Origin: Deinococcus planocerae
GTDB lineage: Bacteria; Deinococcota; Deinococci; Deinococcales; Deinococcaceae
Assembly (NCBI RefSeq): GCF_002869765.1
Contig: NZ_PNOR01000041.1
Location: 1-30,002 of the forward strand
DNA length: 30,002 nucleotides
Reading direction: 5' to 3'
Of this stretch, positions 18,328 to 30,002 are shown in pieces. The notes beneath the pieces were generated by a model. The model made no database searches and had not been told where the DNA came from. It saw only the letters and a program-made list of their open reading frames with translations. The position numbers were made by a program, and so were the translations under genes. The number at the start of each line of letters is the position of its first letter. Within the stretch, counting starts at the first letter, position 1.

Positions 18328-19581
18328 TTAGCCCCGCCCGTACGGCTTGCCGCCCCCGCCCGTGCCGAAGCCCGCGTCGGCGACGGTGCGGCCCGTGGGC
18401 GTGCCGGGCAGGGTGGGATGGGCGGGAGCGCGGCCCGCCGCCTGGGGCGTGGCCCCGCCGCCCGCGCCCGCCGGGGGAGCGTACCCGGCGGCGGCCCCGA
18501 CCCCCGCGGTCGGGTCGTTGGCGAGGCGGGCGAACTCCTTGGGGTCCACGGCGCGCTCGACCCCGGTGTCGTAGGTGATCACGCGGCGGCGGTAGAGGTT
18601 CGCCAGGAAGGCGTCCATCGTGACCATGCCCTCGCGCGCCCCTGTCTGCATCGTCGAGACGATTTGAAAGGTCTTGCCCTCGCGGATCAGGGAGCGCACG
18701 GCGGGGTTGGCGATCAGGAGTTCGTAGGCGAGGACCCGGCCCGAGCCGTCCGCCTTGGGGAGAAGCTGCTGGGTCATCACGGCGACGAGGTTGCCCGCGA
18801 GCTGCACCCGGATCTGCTCCTGCTGCTCTTCCGGGAACACGTCCACGATGCGGTCGATGCTCTCGGGGGCGGAGTTGGTGTGCAGGGTGCCCATCACGAG
18901 GTGCCCGGTCTCGGCGGCGGTGACGGCGGCCTTGATCGTCTCGTAGTCGCGCATCTCGCCCACCAGGATCACGTCGGGCGCCTGCCTGAGCGCGGCGCGC
19001 AGGGCGGCGTTGAAGCTCTGGGTGTCGGCCCCGACCTCGCGCTGGTTCACGATGCTGTTCTTGTGCGTGTGCATGAACTCGATGGGGTCTTCGATGGTGA
19101 CAATGTGCAGCCGCTTGGTCTGGTTGATGTGGTCGATCATCGCGGCGAGGGTCGTGCTCTTGCCGCTGCCCGTCGGCCCGGTCACGAGCACCAGCCCGCG
19201 CGGCGCGTTCGCGATGTCCACGACCTGTTGCGGCAGCCCCATCTCCTGCGCGGTCTTGATGCGGGTGGGGATGAGCCGCAGCACCCCGCCCACGTTCCCG
19301 CGCTGCATGAAGGCGTTCACGCGGAAGCGGGCCTTTTCGCCCAGCGCGAAGGAGAAGTCGAGTTCGCGCTTTTCCTCGAAGGTGCGCTGCTGCTTCTCGT
19401 TCATCATCGAGTACATCAGCTTGCGCGTCTGGGTCGCCACCAGTTCGGAAAAGCCCTGCGGGTCATACACGCCCTGAAGCTTGAACTGCGGCGGCAGCCC
19501 CACGGTCAGGATCACGTCGGACGCGCCCTTGTCGGCGGCCACGCGCAGGATGTCGGTGATGTCGGTCGGGGGGATGGTCAT
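18328..19581 (-). CDS. pilT: Type IV pilus retraction ATPase PilT
   Basis: A 417-aa hexameric ATPase that drives pilus retraction and thus twitching motility and DNA uptake. In order: N-terminal PAS-like region (1-about 105, ASDVILTVGLPP), Walker A GPTGSGKS (135-142), Asp box IVTIEDPIEF (160-169), Walker B VILVGEMRD (204-212) and His box TGHLVMGTLHTN (225-236). The C-terminal 60-70 residues form a Gly/Ala/Pro-rich tail (AAAGYAPPAGAGGG and on), longer than usual and probably disordered. It lies 171 bp after pilB in the same direction. A GAGG ribosome-binding site precedes the ATG; no clear -10 box is visible, so transcription from pilB is possible. Confidence 0.95.
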   Translation of the reverse strand: MTIPPTDITDILRVAADKGASDVILTVGLPPQFKLQGVYDPQGFSELVATQTRKLMYSMMNEKQQRTFEEKRELDFSFALGEKARFRVNAFMQRGNVGGVLRLIPTRIKTAQEMGLPQQVVDIANAPRGLVLVTGPTGSGKSTTLAAMIDHINQTKRLHIVTIEDPIEFMHTHKNSIVNQREVGADTQSFNAALRAALRQAPDVILVGEMRDYETIKAAVTAAETGHLVMGTLHTNSAPESIDRIVDVFPEEQQEQIRVQLAGNLVAVMTQQLLPKADGSGRVLAYELLIANPAVRSLIREGKTFQIVSTMQTGAREGMVTMDAFLANLYRRRVITYDTGVERAVDPKEFARLANDPTAGVGAAAGYAPPAGAGGGATPQAAGRAPAHPTLPGTPTGRTVADAGFGTGGGGKPYGRG

Positions 19582-19670
19582 GGGGAAACCTCGGTGGGTG
19601 GGGAGTGGTCAGTGGTGAGTGGGAGGGACGAGGACACGAAGACTCAAAGCCGGGTTTCTTGTTTGCCCCT

Positions 19671-19684
19671 CCCCCTTAAGGGGG
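19671..19684. repeat. Palindrome in the pilB-pilT gap
   Basis: CCCCCTTAAGGGGG is a perfect 14-bp palindrome. It sits in a C-rich stretch (CCCCACCCGG on the minus strand) of a type often seen as dispersed intergenic repeats in high-GC genomes. No T-run follows on the coding strand. The gap (19582-19752) holds no other recognisable feature. Confidence 0.5.
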
Positions 19685-19752
19685 GACGCCGGGTGGGGGT
19701 GACCGAGCAGGGCACTCGAGCGACGTTGCATTTCAACCGCCTGCGTCCCCCA

Positions 19753-22425
<2,673 letters not shown>

Positions 22426-22512
22426 AGTAGTCCTCCAGTCTTGGGTGGTGCGTCAGGCGGTGCGGGCCCGGGGTGGGCCGTGGGTGGGGGGGCGGAAGGC
22501 GGGGCGGGTCAT

Positions 22513-23031
22513 TCAGGGCCGCCAGTCGTGGCCGTAGCGTTTGAGAACCGCCCGTTCGAGCTTTCTCGTCGCGCGGGTGTGCGGCAGGGCGTTGACCGTC
22601 AGGGGATGCACCAGGATGGTGTGCATTCCGGCGAGGTTGCCGCCCAGAACGTCGGTGAAGAGCTGGTCGCCCACCATCCCGACCTGCCGGGCGGGCAGGC
22701 CGAGCGAGTCGAGGGCCCGGTGGAAGGCGCGCGGGTTGGGCTTGCCCGCCATCCCCACCCCCTCGAAGCCGAGCTTGTCGAGCCAGAAGCGGGCGCGGCC
22801 CCCGGTCGCGTTGCTCAGGAGGTAGAGCCGGGTCTCCGCCCGGCGCAGGTCGGCCACCCAGCGCATCACGTCCGCCCGCTCCTCGTAGCTCCCATAGGGA
22901 ATCAGGGTGTTGTCGAGGTCGAGGAGCAGGCCGCGCAGCCCGCGCTCGGCGAGAAAGTCCGGGTCGATGTCGCGGATGTGGTCGATCACGTCGCGCGGAC
23001 GCAGCAGGCCCCGGGGAAGAGGCAGGCTCAC
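22513..23031 (-). CDS. yqeG: YqeG-like HAD-superfamily phosphatase (IIIA)
   Basis: A 172-aa HAD phosphatase. Motif I is LLLDLDNTLIPYG (nucleophile D38, D40), motif II LYLLSNATGG, the lysine is in GMAGKPNPRAF and motif III is VGMVGDQLFTDVLGGN. This matches the YqeG/GEP4 group, some of which are phosphatidylglycerophosphate phosphatases; the bacterial role is not fixed. It begins with GTG in a GTGA overlap with the pgeF stop, so translation is coupled. The open frame extends further upstream inside pgeF, but the overlap start keeps the full domain. pilB follows after 87 bp. Confidence 0.88.
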   Translation of the reverse strand: MSLPLPRGLLRPRDVIDHIRDIDPDFLAERGLRGLLLDLDNTLIPYGSYEERADVMRWVADLRRAETRLYLLSNATGGRARFWLDKLGFEGVGMAGKPNPRAFHRALDSLGLPARQVGMVGDQLFTDVLGGNLAGMHTILVHPLTVNALPHTRATRKLERAVLKRYGHDWRP

Positions 23032-23804
23032 GCCGCGCCCCCCTTCTCCCCCGGCAGGCCGATCACGGCCCACATCCGGCCCGTGCGCCCCCCGTCGCGG
23101 CGGTAGGAGTAGAACTCGGCCTCGGTCGAGCACCGCCCGCTCACCCAGATGTGGCCGGAGAGGAGCCCCGCCGTGAGCAGCACGGCCCGGTTGGCCTCCG
23201 CGAGGTCGAGGTGGGAGGCGCCGCCTTTTTCCAGAACGAAGTCACCCAGGCCCGCCTCCCGGAACCCCCGCGCCACGTCCGCGCCCACCGGATACCGCTC
23301 GCCGCAGATGCCGGGGCCGACCGCCGCCCGAATCTGCTCGGGCCTGGCCCCGCGCTCCACCATCGCCTCCACCGTGCGCGCCGCGATCCTTCCCAGCGTG
23401 CCCCGCCAGCCCGCGTGCGCCGCGCCGATCACGCCCGCCGCCTCGTCCGCGAGCAGGACCGGGTAGCAGTCCGCCGTGCCGACCGCGAGGAGGAGGCCCG
23501 GCTCGGTCGTCACCAGGGCGTCGCCGTCTTGCACGCCCGCTCGCGCCTCGCAAACCTGGGTGCCGTGGACCTGATTCAGGCGGGCCACCCGCTCCTCGTC
23601 GAAGCCGAGGGCCCCCGCCAGGCGGCGGCGGTTCTCGGCGACGAGCCCGGGGTCGTCCTCGCGGTCGTCGAGGTTCAGGCCCCCCCCGCCCGCAGGCGCC
23701 CCGTAGGCGCCCGTGGACACGCCCCCGGCGCGCGTGGTGAACGCGTGCGGCAGCGGTAACAGGGGGGAACGCAGCACCATCAGGCGGTCAGTATCGGTTC
23801 GCAT
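23028..23804 (-). CDS. pgeF: Peptidoglycan editing factor PgeF (YfiH/laccase-like)
   Basis: A 258-aa protein of the DUF152/YfiH family, called PgeF for removing mis-incorporated amino acids from peptidoglycan precursors; older annotation reads polyphenol oxidase. The zinc-site motifs are complete: NQVHGTQV (H80), GTADCYPVLL (C113) and GAAHAGWRGT (H130). The core opens with PHAFTTRAGGVS. Two starts are possible, ATG at 23804 with GGTGAG just upstream, or ATG at 23780 (residue 9). No -10 box at leaderless distance is clear. It overlaps the HAD gene by 4 bp and is divergent from the next gene. Confidence 0.92.
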   Translation of the reverse strand: MRTDTDRLMVLRSPLLPLPHAFTTRAGGVSTGAYGAPAGGGGLNLDDREDDPGLVAENRRRLAGALGFDEERVARLNQVHGTQVCEARAGVQDGDALVTTEPGLLLAVGTADCYPVLLADEAAGVIGAAHAGWRGTLGRIAARTVEAMVERGARPEQIRAAVGPGICGERYPVGADVARGFREAGLGDFVLEKGGASHLDLAEANRAVLLTAGLLSGHIWVSGRCSTEAEFYSYRRDGGRTGRMWAVIGLPGEKGGAA

Positions 23805-23868
23805 GTCTCACCGAATTCTGACGGTCCGTTGAGCCAGCGGGGGCGGTCCGGTTACGCTTTGGATCACG

Positions 23869-24356
23869 GTGCGAAGACCCATCCTGGCCTGGGCGCTGAC
23901 CCCGGACGAGAAACGCGACCCGGCGCGGGTGTGGGCGCGGTCCGACGTGGCGTTCTTCAGCGCGGGGGCCTGTCACGTCCTCGCCTTCGCGTTCCTGGCG
24001 GCGTCTCCCGGGGCGGGCTTCACGGCGCGCGTCCTCGTGCCGTGTGGAGGACGGCGGGGCACGCACGTCTACGTCACGGACGGCCAGATGGCCTTCGACG
24101 CGCAAGGCTTCGTGTCCGAGCGGGCGCTCCTCCGCCAGCACGTCCGGGCCTACCGCGCCCTGGACCCGGGGTGGCGGGCTGATCTCCATGAGGGTGGGGC
24201 TGACCTCGCCGCCTGCTGTCTTCGTTTCGGCCTCCAGCGTCCAGAAGCGTTTCTGCACGATCCTTTCCCCCGTGCCCGGGCTTATCTGGCCCACCCTCCC
24301 CTCCCCCTTGCACCCGCTCCAACGCCTAGACCCGCCGGGTTGCTACAGTCACGCCC

Positions 24357-24360
<4 letters not shown>
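23869..24360 (+). CDS. Unknown protein overlapping fabI
   Basis: A 163-aa protein, GTG start, of unrecognised family. It looks like a genuine protein: VWARSDVAFFSAGACHVLAF (about 21-40), THVYVTDGQMAFDAQGF, LLRQHVRAYRALDPGWRADL and LRFGLQRPEAFLHDPFPRAR form a balanced soluble sequence. The C-terminal 20 residues are Pro/Ala-rich and lie over the fabI promoter; the stop overlaps the fabI ATG (ATGA). TACGCT occurs 10 nt before the GTG (23853-23858), somewhat further than elsewhere. The overlap suggests coupling to fabI, but fabI also has its own -10 box. No function is proposed. Confidence 0.65.
24344..24349 (+). promoter_or_regulatory. -10 box TACAGT for fabI, inside the upstream gene
   Basis: TACAGT lies 7 nt before the fabI ATG and within the last codons of the preceding gene, so fabI could be made both from its own leaderless mRNA and by readthrough. 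Confidence 0.6.
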
Positions 24361-25142
<782 letters not shown>

Positions 25143-25225
25143 GACGCGGGAGGCAGTGAGCGGGACGCGGTGAATGAGTGCCCTTCCCGCGCATCGCGCC
25201 CTGCGTACCGCGCCCCTCCCCCCAT

Positions 25226-25231
25226 TATCAT
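25226..25231 (+). promoter_or_regulatory. -10 box TATCAT for the isochorismatase-like gene
   Basis: TATCAT, 6 nt before the ATG at 25238. It supports that start over an in-frame ATG 20 codons upstream. Confidence 0.6.
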
Positions 25232-25237
25232 CCGCCC

Positions 25238-25672
25238 ATGACCTCCACGCCCGTGGCCCTCCTCCTGCTCACCGCCCAGCGGCACCACCTGGAAGACCAC
25301 CCGCAGGAGCGGGCGCTGTCGGCGGCGTGGCAGAGGCGGGTGCTCTCGGCGCGGGCGGCGGGCTCCCTCGTCGTCCACGTGCAGTGGGACGGGGCCTCGG
25401 GAACGCCGGGCGAGACCTTCTCGCGGGGGTGGGTGCTGCACCCCGACTTCCGGGCGGAGGCGGGTGACCTGCCGCTGCGGGCCGCGCACCCCGACGCCTT
25501 CGCGGGCTCGGGGCTCGATGCCGAGTTGCGGCGGCGCGGGGTGACGAAACTCCACCTTCTGACCCTGCCCGGCACCGAGCTGTTGCCCGCCACGGCGGAG
25601 ACGGCACGCGGCCTGGGGTACGAGGTCCGGGTTTTCGAAGCCCAGCCTCAAACGCTGGGAACCCCGGGGTGA
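25238..25672 (+). CDS. Isochorismatase-fold protein lacking catalytic residues
   Basis: A 144-aa protein with the layout of an isochorismatase-like cysteine hydrolase: first strand VALLLLTAQ, VVHVQWDG (45-52), the TPGETFSRGWVLHPDF block (56-71), DAFAGSGLDAELRRRGV (86-102) and a final LGYEVRVFEA. The three catalytic positions have changed. The aspartate of the usual VxDxQ is T12, the lysine before the xxAF motif is A82, and the nucleophilic cysteine of the VATDVCVEATA segment is L115. It is also shorter than most members (about 180). It is therefore likely a pseudoenzyme or a binding protein. The family call rests on my alignment of these blocks by eye. Confidence 0.75.
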   Translation: MTSTPVALLLLTAQRHHLEDHPQERALSAAWQRRVLSARAAGSLVVHVQWDGASGTPGETFSRGWVLHPDFRAEAGDLPLRAAHPDAFAGSGLDAELRRRGVTKLHLLTLPGTELLPATAETARGLGYEVRVFEAQPQTLGTPG

Positions 25673-25706
25673 GGGCCGCTCCCCTCTCCCCTGTCTAGGA
25701 CCCGTG

Positions 25707-25734
25707 GAGAAAACTTTTCTCGCTGTGGCACAGC
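25707..25734. repeat. Two adjacent palindromes upstream of the acyltransferase
   Basis: GAGAAAA-C-TTTTCTC (25707-25721) directly abuts GCTGTG-G-CACAGC (25722-25734); each has one central base. The surrounding 25700-25800 is AT-richer than the genes. They could be operator sites or small hairpins; no regulator is identified. The gap 25673-25817 holds nothing else I recognise. Confidence 0.5.
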
Positions 25735-25812
25735 ATTTTCTTCCTGGACGGACGCTGGCGGACCCAGAAGCATTTCCAAAACTGCTTTAAACTCTATGGC
25801 GGCGGGCGGGGG

Positions 25813-26733
<921 letters not shown>

Positions 26734-26742
26734 GCCGGGGCC

Positions 26743-26760
26743 CGTACACTGCGTACACTG
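26743..26760 (+). promoter_or_regulatory. Tandem -10 boxes TACACT, from a 9-bp duplication
   Basis: CGTACACTG is repeated exactly (26743-26751 and 26752-26760), giving two TACACT boxes at 26745-26750 and 26754-26759. The second lies 6 nt before the ATG at 26766; the first would give a 9-nt longer mRNA. Confidence 0.6.
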
Positions 26761-26765
26761 GGGGC

Positions 26766-27335
<570 letters not shown>

Positions 27336-27377
27336 GTCAAGCCAACCTCCGCCACCCTCCCGCCCGCGCCCGGCCCC

Positions 27378-27383
27378 TACGCT
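27378..27383 (+). promoter_or_regulatory. -10 box TACGCT for the DUF488 gene
   Basis: TACGCT, 6 nt before the ATG at 27390. The 54-bp gap from the previous gene holds only this box and C-rich sequence. Confidence 0.6.
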
Positions 27384-27389
27384 GGGCGC

Positions 27390-27845
27390 ATGACGTTGCC
27401 TCCCCTGCTGACCATCGGCTACGAGAACGCCGATCTGGACGCCTTCCTCGCCACCCTGGGCGCGCACGGCGTGACCCTGCTCGTGGACACGCGCGAGCGG
27501 GCGCAAAGCCGCCGCCGGGGCTACAGCAAGACGGCGCTGTCGAACGCCCTGCGGAAGCGCGGCACCCTGTACCGCCACCTGCGCGCCCTGGGAACCCCGC
27601 CCAGCCTGCGCAAGGAGTACCGCCTGAGCCACGACTTCGGCCTCCTGACGCGCGGCTACCACGCCCACCTCGCCGCGCAGGGGGAGGCGCTGGAGGAACT
27701 GGGCACCCTTGCCGCCGGACACCGCACCTGCCTGCTGTGCTACGAGGCCGATCCCGGCGCGTGCCACCGCTCGCTGATCGCCGCCCGGTTGCGGGAGCTG
27801 GGATTGGTGGGGGAAGTGGAGCACCTCCATGTCGGGAGCCCCTGA
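27390..27845 (+). CDS. DUF488 family protein
   Basis: A 151-aa DUF488 protein. It opens with LLTIGYENADLDAFL (6-20), the hallmark TIGxE-type strand, followed by LLVDTRERAQSRRRGYSKTAL (30-50) in place of the usual VDVRxxPxSRxxxFS. The C-terminal signature LLCYEADPGACHRSLIA (115-131) keeps C117, C125, H126 and R127. The family is uncharacterised biochemically, with a possible nucleic-acid or sulfur role. The length is typical. It ends 44 bp before the second pilT-like gene. Confidence 0.88.
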   Translation: MTLPPLLTIGYENADLDAFLATLGAHGVTLLVDTRERAQSRRRGYSKTALSNALRKRGTLYRHLRALGTPPSLRKEYRLSHDFGLLTRGYHAHLAAQGEALEELGTLAAGHRTCLLCYEADPGACHRSLIAARLRELGLVGEVEHLHVGSP

Positions 27846-27876
27846 AGACCGCATAAAAGTGTAAGAGGGCCTCGCG

Positions 27877-27882
27877 TACCCT
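27877..27882 (+). promoter_or_regulatory. -10 box TACCCT for the second pilT-like gene
   Basis: TACCCT, 7 nt before the ATG at 27890, preceded by an AT-rich patch (27852-27863). Confidence 0.6.
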
Positions 27883-27889
27883 CGGGGCA

Positions 27890-28969
<1,080 letters not shown>

Positions 28970-29069
28970 GGGCGGGGCCTCCTCTCCCCCTTTGACCGTC
29001 CCTTGAGCGGGCCTCCACACAGTGAGGGCGGGCGGGATTGCCCTGCTGTGCCCGGCGTCCAATTCGACC

Positions 29070-29249
29070 ATGACGAAGAACGGACAGATGGACCCGTCGG
29101 AACGGCTCGTGGCGGGCTTTGTCGGGGCGATGGTCGGGTTTTTCGCCTTCTCGTACGGACAACCGGCCCAGAAGGTGATCATCGGGGGCTTCGCGGTGGT
29201 GATCCTGACCGTGGCGATCCTGGGGCGAAACCCGTTGGCGAAGGAGTAG
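29070..29249 (+). CDS. Small two-helix membrane protein
   Basis: A 59-aa protein of unknown family. After MTKNGQMDPSERL come two hydrophobic segments, LVAGFVGAMVGFFAFSYG (about 13-30) and KVIIGGFAVVILTVAILG (about 35-52), joined by a short QPAQ turn, then RNPLAKE. It is probably a helical hairpin in the membrane. An in-frame GTG at 29022 would add 16 residues of less plausible sequence. No -10 box at leaderless distance fits well. A terminator follows the stop. Confidence 0.6.
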   Translation: MTKNGQMDPSERLVAGFVGAMVGFFAFSYGQPAQKVIIGGFAVVILTVAILGRNPLAKE

Positions 29250-29266
29250 GAGAGCCCAGAGCAGGG

Positions 29267-29292
29267 AGGCGGGCCTGAGCGTCCGCCTTTTT
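29267..29292 (+). terminator. Intrinsic terminator before vapBC
   Basis: AGGCGG (29267-29272), 10-nt loop, CCGCCT (29283-29288), then TTTTT through 29292. It ends the small membrane gene and abuts the vapBC operator. Confidence 0.75.
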
Positions 29293-29294
29293 CC

Positions 29295-29312
29295 GTATAT
29301 ACCGTATATACT
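29295..29312 (+). promoter_or_regulatory. vapBC promoter/operator with two GTATATAC palindromes
   Basis: GTATATAC occurs at 29295-29302 and 29304-29311, one base apart, and each is a perfect 8-bp palindrome. The second overlaps a TATACT -10 box (29307-29312), 16 nt before the vapB ATG, with GGGGTGAG as ribosome-binding site. VapB/AbrB antitoxins usually repress their own operon through such palindromes, so this is a likely operator. Confidence 0.7.
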
Positions 29313-29328
29313 CAGGCGGGGTGAGCCC

Positions 29329-29559
29329 ATGACCAGAAGCAAAGTTTTCAAAAGTGGGAACAGCCAGGCGGTCCGGATTCCCCAGGAACTCGCTTTGCCT
29401 TACGGCGAGGTCGAGATTACCCGCCGTGGCCGAGATTTGATCATCACACCGCTCAAGCAACAGGACGGGGCCGCGATCTACGACGCCCTGGCCTCTATCG
29501 AAGGGCCCATCGAGCGCGAGCAGCCCACGGAGCAACAGGAGCGGGAACCCATCCTGTGA
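29329..29559 (+). CDS. vapB: VapB/MazE-type antitoxin (SpoVT/AbrB fold)
   Basis: A 76-aa antitoxin. The N-terminal swapped-hairpin DNA-binding domain is clear: KVFKSGNSQAVRIPQEL (5-21) and GEVEITRRGRDLIITPL (26-42). The C-terminal acidic, Gln/Glu-rich tail (about 48-76) is the usual toxin-binding part. It neutralises VapC and represses the operon. The stop overlaps the vapC start (GTGA), the normal coupled order. With the toxin gene broken, this antitoxin would be an orphan. Confidence 0.9.
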   Translation: MTRSKVFKSGNSQAVRIPQELALPYGEVEITRRGRDLIITPLKQQDGAAIYDALASIEGPIEREQPTEQQEREPIL

Positions 29560-29831
29560 GCCGTCCCCGGCTGTATCTTCTCGACACCAACATCTGCATC
29601 TCCATCATGAACGAGGACCCGCGACGGGTGCGGGCACGGATGGCCGAGGTGACGGAGGCGGGCCACAGCCTCGGCATCTCCAGCCTCTCCCTCCATGAGT
29701 TGTGGTTCGGCGTGTGGCGGAGTTCCAGGCAGGCCACCAACGCCAGGCGACTCACCAACTTCCTGGCTGATCTGTACGTCTTTCCCTTCGAGAACAGCGC
29801 CGCAGAAAAAGCCGCCGAAGTCCGCGCCAGT

Positions 29832-29835
29832 CTAA
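29832..29835 (+). repeat. Probable target site CTAA of the insertion
   Basis: CTAA immediately precedes foreign sequence and fits the YTAR target that IS701-family elements duplicate. The second copy would lie past the window, so duplication is not proven. Confidence 0.5.
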
Positions 29836-29852
29836 CAGGACTTTGTCAGTCA

Positions 29853-29873
29853 GGGGCGGCGCTCAGCCGCCCC
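29853..29873 (+). promoter_or_regulatory. Subterminal hairpin of the insertion sequence
   Basis: GGGGCGGC (29853-29860), loop GCTCA, GCCGCCCC (29866-29873): an 8-bp perfect stem without a T-tract. In that place it would form in transcripts entering from vapBC and may damp transposase expression. Confidence 0.55.
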
Positions 29874-29900
29874 TAGCCGTGGTGACCGATCCTGGCAGGC

Positions 29901-30002
29901 GTGCCCGTCCCCCACAACTGGCAGCGGTCGTTTTCCGACTTCCTGTCTCCTTGTCTGAAAATCTTCGACCATCCCAAGCAGCGCACCTGCCTCCCCAGAT
30001 AC
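29901..30002 (+). CDS. Transposase, N-terminal fragment (runs off the window)
   Basis: 34 codons are visible from GTG 29901, including NWQRSFSDFLSPCLKIF and DHPKQRTCLPRY. The Trp/Phe pattern followed by a basic stretch resembles the N-termini of IS701/IS4-group DDE transposases, but no catalytic residue is within view. GATCCT lies 7 nt ahead (29888-29893 to 29901), a weak version of the host -10 spacing, and GGCAGG is a possible ribosome-binding site. Confidence 0.6.
   Translation, partial: MPVPHNWQRSFSDFLSPCLKIFDHPKQRTCLPRY

Larger units (their letters stand above)
29556..29876 (+). pseudogene. vapC: VapC PIN-domain toxin, truncated by an insertion
   Basis: The native reading frame starts at GTG 29556 and gives a PIN-domain RNase, with LYLLDTNICISIM (D10) and LSLHELWFGV (E48), through AAEVRASL (to L93). 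A full VapC is about 130-140 residues and needs further acidic residues in its last third, which are absent here. After codon 93 the frame enters foreign sequence and adds 13 unrelated residues to a TAG at 29876. The break coincides with the left end of the insertion sequence at about 29836. The toxin is thus very probably inactive, unless the missing part exists elsewhere. Confidence 0.85.
29836..30002 (+). mobile_element. Insertion sequence, left end, probably IS701 family
   Basis: From 29836 the sequence no longer belongs to vapC and shows insertion-sequence features: a start CAGGACTTTGTCAGTCAG (candidate terminal repeat), a subterminal hairpin and the N-terminus of a transposase-like protein. 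The CTAA target before it supports IS701. The other end and the transposase core lie outside the window, so family assignment rests on N-terminus and target only. Confidence 0.65.

Overview
The window is high-GC DNA from a Deinococcus-type bacterium. Several things point there. The 5' end of a 23S rRNA gene has Deinococcus-like sequence and its own promoter, with no 16S gene upstream. Many genes have a TANNNT -10 box only 6-8 nt before the start codon, the leaderless-mRNA arrangement known in Deinococcus. PriA has lost its helicase motifs, there is a fused MoaD-MoaE, a DR_2241-like CbiX/iron-sulfur protein, and a PilB with three N-terminal c-di-GMP-type modules. The species cannot be named from the sequence alone.

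Layout. 1-245: 23S rRNA 5' end (minus strand), leader and consensus promoter. 281-4158: molybdopterin synthase fusion, PrsW-like protease and RuvC (a minus-strand pair), ErpA-type Fe-S carrier, a small unknown protein, mannose-6-phosphate isomerase. 4170-9942: S41 and M20 peptidases, an EF-hand-like protein, the CbiX/Fe-S protein, a VC0807-like membrane protein and a terminator nested inside a larger inverted repeat. 9947-18224: metallophosphoesterase, APH-like kinase, PriA, EamA transporter, penicillin-acylase-family hydrolase, YjbQ. 18328-23804 (all minus): PgeF, YqeG-like HAD phosphatase, PilB and PilT. 23869-29249 (all plus): unknown protein overlapping FabI, a degenerate isochorismatase-fold protein, a hexapeptide acyltransferase, a membrane-anchored DinB-like protein, DUF488, a second PilT-like ATPase, a small membrane protein. 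29267-30002: a VapBC toxin-antitoxin locus whose toxin gene is cut by an insertion sequence, probably IS701-family, that runs off the window.

How the genes fit together. Most are separately promoted housekeeping genes rather than one system. The clearest functional set is the type IV pilus motor group: PilB (extension), PilT (retraction) and, about 5.5 kb beyond PilB, a second PilT-like ATPase on the other strand. RuvC and PrsW form an 8-bp-spaced pair, and PgeF and the HAD phosphatase overlap by 4 bp. The right end is the mobile or accessory part. I found no CRISPR array, tRNA, prophage or defence island. The more unusual signals are the leaderless promoter architecture, two proteins that keep a fold but have lost catalytic residues (PriA and the isochorismatase-like protein), the nested repeat at 9849-9942, and the interrupted toxin gene.
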